Of a DNA stretch of 64,000 nucleotides, positions 9,163-18,729 are shown one piece after another. Made by a program: the position numbers and the translations under genes. Numbering within the stretch: position 1 is the stretch's first letter; every line of letters starts with the position of its first letter. Under the pieces are notes generated by a model, which was not told the origin of the DNA, searched no databases, and was given only the letters and a program-made list of their open reading frames with translations. Origin of the DNA: Allobranchiibius huperziae (lineage in GTDB: Bacteria > Actinomycetota > Actinomycetes > Actinomycetales > Dermatophilaceae); assembly GCF_013410455.1 (NCBI RefSeq), contig NZ_JACCFW010000001.1:2806929-2870928 (forward strand), read 5' to 3'.

Positions 9163-9183
9163 ATTGTGCAAAGCTATTGTGCA
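9163..9183 (+). promoter_or_regulatory. Direct repeat at the start of the ArsR-type gene
   Basis: The octamer ATTGTGCA occurs twice with a 13-bp repeat period (9163-9170 and 9176-9183), and the second copy runs into the ATG. Such half-sites in phase on the helix, overlapping the start, fit autoregulation by the helix-turn-helix protein they precede. Confidence 0.4.
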
Positions 9184-9761
9184 TGCCTTCATCCTCCGCG
9201 TCGACCCCGCAGACCGGCTCGCAGAGCCTGCGCGTGCTCGCCCACCCGCTCCGCTCGCGCCTGCTGGCCCGGCTCCGCGTCCACGGTCCGGGCACGGCCA
9301 CCGAGCTCGCCGAGGCGCTCGGCACCAACTCCGGGGCGACGAGCTACCACCTGCGGATCCTGGAGGAGTCCGGACGGGTGCGGGACACCGGCACGGGCAC
9401 CGGGCGGCGCCGGGTGTGGGAAGCGGTGGCCCTGCCCGCACGCGAGTCCGCCGAGCCCGACGCCGACGCCGACGAGACCGCCGCCGCGCGCTGGCTCGAA
9501 TACGACCTGGTGCAGTACGTCGCCGAGCGCACCGATCGGTGGATCGAGCAACAGGACGGCTGGCCGACGCCGTGGCGCACCGCGTGCGGCCTGGACGACC
9601 ACGACGTCCTCGTCACCACCGAGCAGCTCTCCGCGATGGCCGAGGAGCTGGCGGAGGTCCTGCAGCGGTACCGGCGGGTCGGAGCCGGCAGCCCCGGGGC
9701 TCGGCGCGTCGCGGTCTACACCACCGTGCTTCCCGTCGATCCCGCACCGCGCACCGCCTGA
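9183..9761 (+). CDS. ArsR-type winged-helix transcriptional regulator
   Basis: A 192-residue protein with an ArsR/HTH_20 winged helix at residues about 15-75 (LRVLAHPLRSRLLARLRVHGPGTATELAEAL split over two helices, then GATSYHLRILEESG). A C-terminal helical region of unknown ligand follows. No metal-binding cysteines are present, so it is unlikely to be a metal sensor. ATG 9183 is preferred over an upstream in-frame ATG at 9153 because the HTH then begins at the family position. It converges on the flippase gene with only 9 bp between the stops. Confidence 0.85.
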   Translation: MPSSSASTPQTGSQSLRVLAHPLRSRLLARLRVHGPGTATELAEALGTNSGATSYHLRILEESGRVRDTGTGTGRRRVWEAVALPARESAEPDADADETAAARWLEYDLVQYVAERTDRWIEQQDGWPTPWRTACGLDDHDVLVTTEQLSAMAEELAEVLQRYRRVGAGSPGARRVAVYTTVLPVDPAPRTA

Positions 9762-9770
9762 GCGGGCAGG

Positions 9771-12700
9771 TCAGCGCGGCTTTCCGCCGCTGACCAACCG
9801 GTACAACTCGGCGTCGGGCGTGCGCACCACGATGCTCCACTGCGTGGATGCACGGACCGCCGCGCGGAGCCGGACGAAGTCCGCGTACGACTGGTTGCCG
9901 TAGCGCTCGTCGTACGCCCCGATCTGGTCGGAGACGAAGAGATAGTGAGCGGTGGCCGGCTGCTTCGCGAACTCGGCGGTGACCTGACGCAGATCGGTGA
10001 CGGGGTCGTACTTCGCGCCCGCGGTGGTGGGGTACCCGGTGGTTCCGGGCTTCGCCTCCAGATCGCGGCTGGTGTAGATGACGTCCTGATAGCGGGCGGC
10101 CTGCAGTGCCGGCGAGGCGTTCTGCGTCCCCAGGTCGAGTACCAGCGACCCCGCGAGAGCCTGCGTCTCGAAGATGTAGTCGGCGCGCACGGCCCCCGGG
10201 CTGATCACCCGCGCCCAGTCCATCCCCGTCTGACCCACGACGGCGATGGCCAGCATCCCCGTGGCCGCCAGTGCGACCACCGGGGTGCCCAGCCGCGCCC
10301 GGGCGAGCCACCGGCCCACGCCCAGGTGTCGCCCGGGCACCTTCCGCAGGGCGAGGATCGCGAGCCAGGGCAGCGCGAACAAGGTGATCCGGAAGATCCC
10401 CTCACCGCCGTAGTTCGTCCCGAGCGAGAGGGTCACCGGGCTGGCGGCAGCGATCGCCAGCGTCCATGCGACCCGGTCGCGAGTGCGTACGAACATGAGC
10501 AGGGCGACGAAACCGATCACGAAGAGCGCGGACGCCGGGAGGAGGAACGTCGCCTGCGTGACGAGCGGCTCGCCGACTGCTGACGGCGGGTGGGTCGGCG
10601 GTGCGATGTTCGCGATGACGTTGCCCACCTCGCCCGGTTCGACGTACGCCCGCAGGATGCCGAGGTTGGCCACTGTCCAGGCGAGCGCCGGCACCAGGAC
10701 TATCAGCGGCGACCACCACGGCTTGATCGCCCGGGTGACCACCAGCACGCCGAGCGCGGCAGTCACGATGAACGGGGTGATCTGATGCTGGACGACGATG
10801 GCGCACGCCACCGGCACCGCTGCGAGCACCCGCAGCCGGGCCCGGCGCTGGGACTCACCCTCGGGCGGAGCGAGCAGCAGCGCCACGATGCTCAGCCCGG
10901 GCGCGAAAGCGAGGACCTGCGGCGCGAAATAGACCGTGTTGAGGGTGTTGCCGAGCGCGAAGATCCCACCGGCGATCCACGCGCGCCGCGGCGAGAGGAT
11001 CCGGCCGGCGAGGACCCGGACGGCGAGCGCCTCCATCCCCATCGCGAACACCGGCCACCACGTCGCGACCGTGAACGGGTCGTGGATGCCGCTGGCGGAG
11101 ATGAGCCATGCCTGTCCGGTGAAAAGACCCGACCACGCCTGATAGATGTCGGTGCTCGGACGCACCTGGTGGTAGGTGAGGACGTAGCGGATCACCCCGA
11201 CGTGCCGGGCGGCGGTCGGGAGTGCCGGCAGCGCGTAGACCAACGCCTGGCTGGCGATCACGACCACAGCCGCCGAGATCACCGACACCCATGGCCTGAC
11301 CCTGCGCGTTACTGCAGCCACGAACGCCGTAACGATCAGCGCCAAGCCGAGGAACCAGGTGGGCAGCACCAGGGCCGTCAGGCCTCCGCGTACCGGCCCG
11401 GAGTGGTGCGGCTGCGCGCTCAGCAGGCTGATCAGCACCCCCACGACCGCGGGCCATCCGGTCCACAGCGCGTCGCGGGAGGTCAGCGGCCGCACCGACC
11501 AGAGCAGCCAGTCGACGTCGCGGTGTCGCACGACGAACGCAGCCAGCGAGATCACGCTGGCGCCGCCGACCACGGCGTACGCACCGCCTGGGTGCCATTG
11601 CGCGGACAGCGCCATGCCCATCCCGACACCGGTGACGACCGTGGCCGACCCGACCCAGCTGAAGAGCACCAGCGACGAGGGGCGCAGGCCCTCGACCCAG
11701 ATGCAGACCGCGAGACCGGGCACCAGCTGCAGCAGCAGCCAGGTGCCGCCGCTCCCCAGGTCGTGCACCCCCAGCACCCGTGCAGCCAGCACCACCGCGA
11801 CGGCGCCGAGCGTGACGATCGCGATGTCGACGTACGAGGTGACCGACAGCCCGCCGCCTGAGGAGGACGCCGGCGGGGTCCACGGTGTCCAGCGAGCCCA
11901 CCGGGCCCGCAGCGAGGTCCCTGGCGTGCGGGTCGCCTGCCCCGGCTCGTGCGGCGGGGCGTACGGCCCGGCGGCGCTTCTCGCGACCGGCGGACCGACC
12001 GCGCCGGTGCCGCGCGGGGCCGACCGGGGCATCCTGACCTGGAGCCGTGCCATCAATGTCCCTCCGCGGGTCCACCGCGTGTCGGAGCCGCCCCCGGAGG
12101 TGGCAGGAACGGCGGGGTGGTCGGGGTCGGACGATCTGCCCTGCAGCGTGCGCAGCGACATCAACAGGGGCACGACGCACAACATCCCGAAGACGAGCCG
12201 CCCGACGTTCCACCAGGTGCTCTGCGGGAGATAAGTCGAACCGCCGGACAGCAGCATCATCGCGACGAGGAAGCCCAGGCTGGTCCTGCTCGACGGCGAG
12301 CGGCCGTGCAGCGCCACGACCGACCGGCGCAGCCACAGCGTCTGAGCGCTCAGCCCGGCCAGCGTGCCGATCGCGGCCGCCTCAAGATGGAGTGAGGACA
12401 GCAGGGCGAAGGTCACCACCAGCTTGGCCACCACGGCGATCCCGGCGCTCCAGGCGATCGGTGCCGATCTGCGCACCGTGATCAGCATCCGCGAGGACGC
12501 CGCACCGGCCGCCACCGGGAGGGAGGACAGGCCCACCAGGAACACGATCCGAGCCAACGGAGCCGGGTGGTAGCTGGGGGTGACGAAGACCCGCAGGAGC
12601 GGTGGGGCGGCGACGGTGACGGCCAGGAGAGCCCACCCGAGCAGCCAGTAGAGACCGTCCCGTGAGGCACCGATCACCCGCCAGCGTTCCTCGACGTCGA

Positions 12701-13565
12701 GGATGCTCTTGAATCTGGGCAGCCAGGCGCGGTTGGTGAAGAGCAGGATCAGCGTGACCGCGTTGCCGATCACGAACGCCACCTGGTAGCGGGCCACCTC
12801 CCCCGGACCCAGCGCGCGCTGGATGATGAACCGGTCGCCGGCGGTGAGGATGAAGTCCGACAGACCCGCGAAGACCAGGGGTATGCCGAGCCGGAGCGCG
12901 ATCCGCGTGGTCGCCAGGTCGGCGATCCCCCGCCACCGCGGCCGGGTCCAGATCACCCCCAGGACCAGGGCCGCCCACTGCGCGGTGACGATGCCGAGGC
13001 CGTACATCTGCGCCGACCGGTGGACGCCGAGCACCAGTGCCAGACCGATGAACTGCCCGCTCACCGTGGACACGACGCTCACCGTCATGAACCGGGCCAG
13101 ACGGTCCTCGGCCTGCAGGAGCGCCAGCACCATCTGCACCGCGGCGCCCGGTGCCGTCCAGGCGAGAGCGACGTAGACCATGTGCCGGCTGCCGGTGAAG
13201 CCCAGCGCCGGGCCCCACAACGGCGAGAGGACGAGGAAGGCCGTGATGACGACGAAGGCGAAGACGATGCCGGTGGCGAGCAGTCCGCGTCCGCGCCGAT
13301 CGTCCGCACCGTCCTCGACCCGCTGCATCTCCAGCGCCTGGTCGAGACCGAACGTCGCCAGGACCGCGACCAGCTGGTAGAGCGCGATGGCCGCGGACAG
13401 GACACCGAAGTCCGAGCGCGGCAGCAGGTGGGTGAGGAACGGGGAGACCAGCGTGGAGATGAGCAGCTGACCGGACCAGGCGAGGACGTAGAGCAGGCCG
13501 CGGCCGAACAGTCCGTGAGTGGCGGTGGCGTCGACCGCCGGGGCGTCCGTCGCCGCTGCGGTCAT
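9771..13565 (-). CDS. Giant membrane protein: Wzx-like flippase fused to a second polytopic (GT-C/polymerase-like) module
   Basis: One uninterrupted frame encodes 1264 residues. Residues about 20-480 form a Wzx/MATE-like flippase with 12-14 hydrophobic segments (opening FGRGLLYVLAWSGQLLIST). Residues about 480-585 are a Pro/Gly/Arg-rich linker. Residues about 590-1110 hold another dozen or so membrane segments, followed by a soluble C-terminal domain. The second half resembles membrane glycosyltransferases or polymerases but shows no diagnostic motif I can name. An internal in-frame ATG at 12053 sits 6 nt after GGAGGG, inside the linker. ATG 13565 is taken as start; a GTG 14 codons upstream (13607) is possible, and neither has a clear ribosome site. 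Confidence 0.75.
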   Translation of the reverse strand: MTAAATDAPAVDATATHGLFGRGLLYVLAWSGQLLISTLVSPFLTHLLPRSDFGVLSAAIALYQLVAVLATFGLDQALEMQRVEDGADDRRGRGLLATGIVFAFVVITAFLVLSPLWGPALGFTGSRHMVYVALAWTAPGAAVQMVLALLQAEDRLARFMTVSVVSTVSGQFIGLALVLGVHRSAQMYGLGIVTAQWAALVLGVIWTRPRWRGIADLATTRIALRLGIPLVFAGLSDFILTAGDRFIIQRALGPGEVARYQVAFVIGNAVTLILLFTNRAWLPRFKSILDVEERWRVIGASRDGLYWLLGWALLAVTVAAPPLLRVFVTPSYHPAPLARIVFLVGLSSLPVAAGAASSRMLITVRRSAPIAWSAGIAVVAKLVVTFALLSSLHLEAAAIGTLAGLSAQTLWLRRSVVALHGRSPSSRTSLGFLVAMMLLSGGSTYLPQSTWWNVGRLVFGMLCVVPLLMSLRTLQGRSSDPDHPAVPATSGGGSDTRWTRGGTLMARLQVRMPRSAPRGTGAVGPPVARSAAGPYAPPHEPGQATRTPGTSLRARWARWTPWTPPASSSGGGLSVTSYVDIAIVTLGAVAVVLAARVLGVHDLGSGGTWLLLQLVPGLAVCIWVEGLRPSSLVLFSWVGSATVVTGVGMGMALSAQWHPGGAYAVVGGASVISLAAFVVRHRDVDWLLWSVRPLTSRDALWTGWPAVVGVLISLLSAQPHHSGPVRGGLTALVLPTWFLGLALIVTAFVAAVTRRVRPWVSVISAAVVVIASQALVYALPALPTAARHVGVIRYVLTYHQVRPSTDIYQAWSGLFTGQAWLISASGIHDPFTVATWWPVFAMGMEALAVRVLAGRILSPRRAWIAGGIFALGNTLNTVYFAPQVLAFAPGLSIVALLLAPPEGESQRRARLRVLAAVPVACAIVVQHQITPFIVTAALGVLVVTRAIKPWWSPLIVLVPALAWTVANLGILRAYVEPGEVGNVIANIAPPTHPPSAVGEPLVTQATFLLPASALFVIGFVALLMFVRTRDRVAWTLAIAAASPVTLSLGTNYGGEGIFRITLFALPWLAILALRKVPGRHLGVGRWLARARLGTPVVALAATGMLAIAVVGQTGMDWARVISPGAVRADYIFETQALAGSLVLDLGTQNASPALQAARYQDVIYTSRDLEAKPGTTGYPTTAGAKYDPVTDLRQVTAEFAKQPATAHYLFVSDQIGAYDERYGNQSYADFVRLRAAVRASTQWSIVVRTPDAELYRLVSGGKPR
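12053..12065 (-). promoter_or_regulatory. Internal ribosome binding site and in-frame ATG within the flippase fusion
   Basis: On the minus strand GGAGGG (12065-12060) is followed after 6 nt by ATG (12053-12051), in frame with the large gene, exactly in the low-complexity linker. Translation from here would give a 760-residue stand-alone C-terminal protein. Confidence 0.5.
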
Positions 13566-13739
13566 GCGCGGCGCCGGGCGCGCTGGGGGTTCGGCTCGGC
13601 GCACCACATGGCGCCGATTCTAGGTGCGGAATCGCTCGGATGTAGGGCAGTTGACGGACTCTCGCGACCGCTCGGTACCCACCCTGGTAACGGTGTCGAC
13701 ACCCGGGGATCCAGCACCCCAGCGGCTACCCTCGTCCGC

Positions 13740-14258
13740 ATGACTGCCAGTGACGGATCCGTCGGCCCGGCGATCCGTCCGCAGGACAGCATGCACCGGC
13801 GTCTCAACACCTCCCTGCGGATCGGGTACCGGTTGCACGAGAGGGGTCACCGCCGCCTCGGCCTCGCGGTCGACGCGCTGAACAGGTTGGTGTTCACCGC
13901 GGACATCCCCGGCCGTCTCGCGCTCCCGGACGACGTCACGTTCATGCACAACGGGCTCGGCACCATCGTCGACGAGCACGTGGTCTTCGAGGGCCCGGCC
14001 CTGATCTACCAGCACGTCACGCTGGGTTACGCGGTGCGCTGGGGAGGCGACGACGCGGTGCCCACCATCGGTTCGCACGTCATCATCGGGGCCGGTGCGA
14101 CGGTCGTGGGCGGCATCCGGATCGGGTCCGGAAGCTTCATCGGCGCGGGCGCGGTGGTCAATTTCGACGTACCCGACAACCACATGGTCGCGCCGGGGCG
14201 CGCCACGATGAAGCCGCTGGAAGTGCCTGGCGCGCAGAAGTACTGGGAGACGTGCTGA
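13740..14258 (+). CDS. Serine O-acetyltransferase-like hexapeptide acyltransferase
   Basis: A 172-residue left-handed beta-helix protein. It starts at ATG 13740, has a helical N-terminus and then hexapeptide repeats (LIYQHVTLG, VPTIGSHVIIGAGATVVGGIRIGSGSFIGAGAVV), ending NHMVAPGRATM. This is the CysE-like pattern used both for cysteine synthesis and for polysaccharide O-acetylation. It is divergent from the flippase fusion, with 174 bp between the two chosen starts, so acetylation of an exported glycan is plausible. The family match is clear; the acceptor is unknown. Confidence 0.8.
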   Translation: MTASDGSVGPAIRPQDSMHRRLNTSLRIGYRLHERGHRRLGLAVDALNRLVFTADIPGRLALPDDVTFMHNGLGTIVDEHVVFEGPALIYQHVTLGYAVRWGGDDAVPTIGSHVIIGAGATVVGGIRIGSGSFIGAGAVVNFDVPDNHMVAPGRATMKPLEVPGAQKYWETC

Positions 14259-14289
14259 TCGGGTCGTCGCGGCCGGTACGGGCGTCACC

Positions 14290-14976
14290 GTGAGTGATGA
14301 CGACCGCGGCGCGGGCGGCCACGAGCACCGGTTGCCGCCGACGATCGCCGTGCTGGTGGCGATCGCGCTCTACGCACTGCTGCCCAACACCCTGCTCTTC
14401 GCCCCACGGTTCGTCATCCCGGCGATCGAGATCCTGCTGCTCATCGCACTGGTCGCCACCAACCCCCGGCGGCTCACCCGCGAGACGCGCTGGTCGGGGT
14501 GGCTGTCCATCTTCCAGTGCGGGTTGCTCATCGTGGCAAACCTGGTTGCGCTCGGCATGCTCGTGCACGCCGTCGTCCACGCCGCCAAGAGTCACGACCT
14601 CCTCTACGGCGGACTGCAGGTGTGGGCCACCAACGTCATCGGATTCGCGCTTCTCTACTGGGAATTGGACCGCGGTGGTCCGGTACGCCGCCGCGAGGCT
14701 CCCCGCTCCCAGCTCCCGTCGGCCGACTGGCGCTTCTCCCAGGACGAGAACCACGACGCGGCCGCCGAAGTGGCGCGGACATCCTCGATCACCAGCAACT
14801 GGCGGCCGGTCTTCGTGGACTACCTCTACCTGTCACTGACCAACTCCAGCGCATTCAGCCCCACGGACACGATGCCGTTGACCAGCCGCGCCAAGCTGCT
14901 GATGGGCACCCAGGCCACGGCTGCGCTGCTCACCTCCCTGCTGGTCGTGGCGCGGGCGGTCGGGGTCATCGGCTGA
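14290..14976 (+). CDS. Polytopic membrane protein of unknown function (DUF1345-like)
   Basis: A 228-residue protein with five or six hydrophobic segments: two near residues 17-57, two near 72-130, and the last near 205-226. A cytosolic loop of about 45 charged residues lies at 133-175, and the end contains AFSPTDTMPLTSRAKLLM. The pattern recalls DUF1345 membrane proteins. The GTG start 14290 is 31 nt behind the acyltransferase, suggesting co-transcription. Function cannot be assigned. Confidence 0.7.
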   Translation: MSDDDRGAGGHEHRLPPTIAVLVAIALYALLPNTLLFAPRFVIPAIEILLLIALVATNPRRLTRETRWSGWLSIFQCGLLIVANLVALGMLVHAVVHAAKSHDLLYGGLQVWATNVIGFALLYWELDRGGPVRRREAPRSQLPSADWRFSQDENHDAAAEVARTSSITSNWRPVFVDYLYLSLTNSSAFSPTDTMPLTSRAKLLMGTQATAALLTSLLVVARAVGVIG

Positions 14977-15158
14977 CGGACCGGCGTCCGTCGGTTCCAC
15001 GGTCGCCTCCCGTGACCCGCAGGTTCGCGGACTCCCCCGTCGGTGATGTTTGGGGTCGCCTGCCGGACGGGTACCTCCACCATGGCCGCGCCTGCGATCA
15101 GCTGCGCGGACACGAGCACGACGAATGCGGCGTACGCCGCGCGGACGGACGGCACCAC

Positions 15159-16340
15159 ATGAGAGCACTCACCTGGCAGGGCACGGAAAAGGTCAGCGTC
15201 GAGACCGTGCCGGATCCGAGCATCCAGGCACCGACGGACGCGATCATCAAGGTCACCTCGACGGCGATCTGCGGATCCGACCTGCACCTGTACAAGGTGC
15301 TCGGGCCGTTCCTGCACCCCGGCGACGTCCTCGGCCACGAGACCATGGGTGTGGTGCAGGAGGTCGGCTCCGACGTGCACCACATCGCGCCCGGTGACCG
15401 GGTCGTCATCCCCTTCAACATCTCGTGCGGGCACTGCTGGATGTGCGAGCGCGGGCTGATGGCCCAGTGCGAGACCACCCAGGTGAAGTCCCAGGGCAAG
15501 GGCGCCAGCCTCTTCGGGTTCACCGACCTGTACGGCGCCGTGCCCGGCGGACAGGCGCAGTATCTGCGGGTGCCGCAGGCCCAGTTCGGTCCGATCAAGA
15601 TCGAGGGCGACGGCCCCGACGAGCGCTACCTCTACCTGTCCGACATCCTGCCGACCGCCTGGCAGGGCGTGGAGTACGCCGAGGTCCCCGACGGCGGCAC
15701 GATCGCGGTGCTCGGTCTCGGCCCGGTGGGTCAGCTCGCCACCCGGATCGCCCACCAGCGCGGCCTGCGGGTCATCGGGGTCGACCTGGTCCCCGAACGC
15801 CTCGACGCGGCCGCCAGGTTCGGCATCGAGGTCCTCGACATGAGCCAGTCCGACGACGTGGCCGCCGAGCTGCTCGACCGCACCGACGGCCGCGGCCCGG
15901 ACAGCGTGCTGGACGCCGTGGGCATGGAGGCCCACGGGTCGCCCCTGCTGGAGACCGCGATCACCGCCGCCGGCCACCTTCCGGACATCATCGCCAAGCC
16001 GTTCACCGACAAGGCCGGGGTGGACCGCACCGCAGCGCTCATCACCGCCATGAAGGGCGTGCGCCGAGGCGGCACCGTGTCGGTCAGCGGCGTCTACGGC
16101 GGCGAGGCCGATCCGCTGCCGATGATGGAGATGTTCGACCGGGGTATCTCCATCCGGATGGGCCAGTGCCACGTGAAGCGCTGGATCGATGACCTGATGC
16201 CCTTCGTGGAGGACCCCGCCGATCCGTTCGGACTGACCGAGCTCGCGACCCACCGGCCGTCGCTGGAGGACGCACCCGCGGCGTACGAGATGTTCCAGAA
16301 GAAGCAGGACGGATGCGTCAAGGTGGTCCTCAAGCCGTGA
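15159..16340 (+). CDS. Zinc-dependent alcohol dehydrogenase (formaldehyde dehydrogenase-like MDR)
   Basis: A 393-residue medium-chain dehydrogenase. Catalytic zinc ligands C38 and H60/E61 (GHET) and the structural-zinc cysteines C90, C93, C96 and C104 are all present. The Rossmann segment is VLGLGPVGQLATR near residue 187, followed by an acidic residue (GVDLVPER) that favours NAD. The long insert around residues 110-135 and the C-terminal layout resemble glutathione-independent formaldehyde dehydrogenase-type enzymes. Substrate is not determinable. It overlaps the next gene by 4 nt. Confidence 0.9.
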   Translation: MRALTWQGTEKVSVETVPDPSIQAPTDAIIKVTSTAICGSDLHLYKVLGPFLHPGDVLGHETMGVVQEVGSDVHHIAPGDRVVIPFNISCGHCWMCERGLMAQCETTQVKSQGKGASLFGFTDLYGAVPGGQAQYLRVPQAQFGPIKIEGDGPDERYLYLSDILPTAWQGVEYAEVPDGGTIAVLGLGPVGQLATRIAHQRGLRVIGVDLVPERLDAAARFGIEVLDMSQSDDVAAELLDRTDGRGPDSVLDAVGMEAHGSPLLETAITAAGHLPDIIAKPFTDKAGVDRTAALITAMKGVRRGGTVSVSGVYGGEADPLPMMEMFDRGISIRMGQCHVKRWIDDLMPFVEDPADPFGLTELATHRPSLEDAPAAYEMFQKKQDGCVKVVLKP

Positions 16341-16831
16341 GCGCGTCCGACGAGAGCGACTGGCTGCCGTTCTACCTGCGTGATCACTTCGCCGGGGCGA
16401 CGGCGGGTGTGCAGCTCTTCGACCGCGTCGCGAACGGCCATAGCGACGAGACGGTGCGCGAGGAGGTCGCGCAGTTGCGCGTGGAGGTCGGCGAGGACCG
16501 TTCCGCACTCGGCTCGATGATGACGGCGCTGCGGATCCGGCAGCTGTCCCTCACCATGCTGGTCGGCATGCTCGGTGAGTACGCCGGCCGTCTCAAGCCG
16601 AACGGCGCGCTGCTGCAACGGTCCTCCGGATCCGACGTCTTCGAGCTGGAGACTCTGAGCTCCGCCGTGCAGGCCAAGTCACGCGTGTGGGAGACCCTTC
16701 TGGTCCTGGCCGAGCACGACAGCCGGCTGGATCCCGAGCGACTGCAGCAGCTCCTGGACCGCGCCGAGGACCAGCGCCAGCGTCTCGGCGACCTGCACGC
16801 CCGGTTCCTGCAGCAGCTGATCGGTCGCTGA
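16337..16831 (+). CDS. Helical hypothetical protein coupled to the dehydrogenase
   Basis: A 164-residue, all-helical, mixed-charge protein without signal or membrane segments, opening WLPFYLRDHFAGATAG and containing two long amphipathic helices. It starts at GTG 16337, overlapping the TGA of the dehydrogenase by 4 nt, so the two are translationally coupled. The shape suggests a four-helix-bundle (ferritin-like) fold, but the diiron E-x2-H pattern is not seen. I do not recognise a family with confidence. Confidence 0.7.
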   Translation: MSASDESDWLPFYLRDHFAGATAGVQLFDRVANGHSDETVREEVAQLRVEVGEDRSALGSMMTALRIRQLSLTMLVGMLGEYAGRLKPNGALLQRSSGSDVFELETLSSAVQAKSRVWETLLVLAEHDSRLDPERLQQLLDRAEDQRQRLGDLHARFLQQLIGR

Positions 16832-16842
16832 CCGACGCCGCC

Positions 16843-16880
16843 AGGGTCGCGGCGCGCTCGATGGGGCGCGCCGCGACCCT
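16843..16880. terminator. Bidirectional hairpin between convergent genes
   Basis: A perfect 14-bp inverted repeat (AGGGTCGCGGCGCG / CGCGCCGCGACCCT) with a 10-nt loop, between the stop of the helical protein and the stop of the ABC-F gene. Its stem sequence is related to that of the hairpin at 23710-23747. Confidence 0.8.
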
Positions 16881-16886
16881 GCTCGC

Positions 16887-18605
16887 TCAGCGGGCGCGAC
16901 GTACCCGGCGTTCGTCCCACACCGGCTCGTCCGACTCGTAGACGTCGCCTTCCTGACCGAAGACCAGGAAGCGGTCGAAACCGCGGGTGAACCACCGGTC
17001 GTGCGTGACCGCCACGACGGTGCCCTGGAACGCCGCGAGCCCCTCCTCCAGCGCCTCGGCCGAGTGCAGGTCGAGGTTGTCGGTGGGTTCGTCCAAGAGC
17101 AGCAACGTCGCGCCCGACAGCTCCAGCAGCAGGATCTGGAACCGCGCCTGCTGGCCGCCGGACAACGAGTCGAAGGTCTGCTCCGCGGAGCGCGCCAACT
17201 CGTAGCGGTCCAACGCCCGCGACGCCTGCTCGCGAGCCATCCCGTCGCGGTGCTCGTCGCCGCGGTGCAGGATCTCCAGCAGCGTGCGTCGCAGCAGCGC
17301 CGGGTGCTGATGGGTCTGCGCGAACCACCCCGGCCGCACCCGGGAGCCCAGGCGCGCGATGCCCTGGTGCAGCACGGGATCCGGCTGCACGTCGCCGACG
17401 GGCTGGTGCTCCAGGTCGGGGTCGCTGCCCCCGGCTGCGAGCAGCCGCAGGAAGTGCGACTTGCCCGACCCGTTCGACCCGAGAACGGCCACGCGCTCGC
17501 CGTACCAGATCTCCAGATCGAAGGGTCGCATCAGGATCTCGCTCGGCGACGACGTGCCGCCCGCAGCGAGCTCGAGGCGCTCGCAGATCACCGCGCGCTT
17601 GGCGGTCCGGCCGCCGGTGAGGCGCATCGTGACCTTCTGCTCGTTCGGGGTGACCTCCGGCGGGCCCGCCTCCTCGAAGCGGCGCAACCGGGTCTGCGCG
17701 GCCTGGTAGCGCGCCGCCATGTCGGAGTTGTAGGCGGCCTTCTGCTTGTACATCAGCACGAGGGCCTTGAGCTTCGCCTGCTCCTCGTCCCAGCGCTTGC
17801 GCAGCTCCTCCAGCCTGTTGTTGCGGTCTATACGTGCCTGCGCGTACGACGCGAACCGTCCCGGGTGCATCCAGGCGATCGACCCTGCGCCGGTGGGCTC
17901 CAAGGTCGCGACGCGCGTGGCCACCTGGTCGAGCAGCTCCCGGTCGTGGCTGACGAAGAGCACCGTCTTGGGCGACTCGTTCAGCGCGCTCTCGAGCCAG
18001 CGCTTGGTGGGCACGTCGAGGTAGTTGTCCGGCTCGTCGAGCAGCAGCACCTCCTGCGGCCCGCGCAGCAGCGCCTCCAGCACCAGCCGCTTCTGCTCAC
18101 CGCCAGACAGGGTGGCGACATCGCGCCACTGCGCCTTGTCGTAGGGCACCCCGAGGGCCGCGACCGTGCAGACGTCCCAGAGGATCTCGGCCTCGTAGCC
18201 GCCCACCTCACCCCAGTCGACGAGCGCCTGGGCGTAGGCCATCTGGGTGGGTTCGTCGTCGCGCTCCATCATGGCCAGCTCGGCGGCGTCCACCGCCCGC
18301 GCCGCCTGCGCCACGAGCTGCGGGGCGACGCCGACCAGCAGATCCCGCACGGTGGCACTCGTGCCGTCGCGGCCCACCTTGCCGATGAACTGGCGCATGA
18401 CGCCGAGTCCCCCGGTGCGGGTGACGGCACCGGAGTCGGCCTGGATCTCCCCCGAGATGATCCGCAGCAGCGTGGTCTTCCCGGTGCCGTTGGGCCCGAC
18501 CAGTGCGACCTTCGCGCCCTCACCCACCCGCAGGCTCACGTCGCCGAGCAGCGGCCTGCCGTCGGGCAGGTGATATCCGATGCCGTTCACGTCCACGTGG
18601 CCCAC
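16887..18605 (-). CDS. ABC-F family ATPase
   Basis: A 572-residue soluble protein with two ABC cassettes and no membrane domain. Walker A motifs are GPNGTGKTTLL (N-terminal) and GSNGSGKSHFL (C-terminal); signatures are LSGGEQKR and LSGGQQAR; Walker B ends in LLLDEP in both. Between them lies the charged, helical interdomain linker typical of ABC-F. These ATPases act at the ribosomal E site, either as translation factors or in antibiotic protection. Start: GTG 18605 (VGHVDVNGIGYHLPDG) has GGGAGA about 10 nt upstream and matches the family N-terminus; an ATG at 18632 is an alternative. Confidence 0.9.
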   Translation of the reverse strand: MGHVDVNGIGYHLPDGRPLLGDVSLRVGEGAKVALVGPNGTGKTTLLRIISGEIQADSGAVTRTGGLGVMRQFIGKVGRDGTSATVRDLLVGVAPQLVAQAARAVDAAELAMMERDDEPTQMAYAQALVDWGEVGGYEAEILWDVCTVAALGVPYDKAQWRDVATLSGGEQKRLVLEALLRGPQEVLLLDEPDNYLDVPTKRWLESALNESPKTVLFVSHDRELLDQVATRVATLEPTGAGSIAWMHPGRFASYAQARIDRNNRLEELRKRWDEEQAKLKALVLMYKQKAAYNSDMAARYQAAQTRLRRFEEAGPPEVTPNEQKVTMRLTGGRTAKRAVICERLELAAGGTSSPSEILMRPFDLEIWYGERVAVLGSNGSGKSHFLRLLAAGGSDPDLEHQPVGDVQPDPVLHQGIARLGSRVRPGWFAQTHQHPALLRRTLLEILHRGDEHRDGMAREQASRALDRYELARSAEQTFDSLSGGQQARFQILLLELSGATLLLLDEPTDNLDLHSAEALEEGLAAFQGTVVAVTHDRWFTRGFDRFLVFGQEGDVYESDEPVWDERRVRRAR

Positions 18606-18729
18606 AGGCGTCGATTCTCCCTGTCGACGCATGATGCGTCATTTCGTTTTCTCCGCCGGATGTCGGTGGCCGCTCCTATCGTCGATGCACGGGAGAGATC
18701 TGGCAGGAGTAAGCGAGAGAGGACCGATC

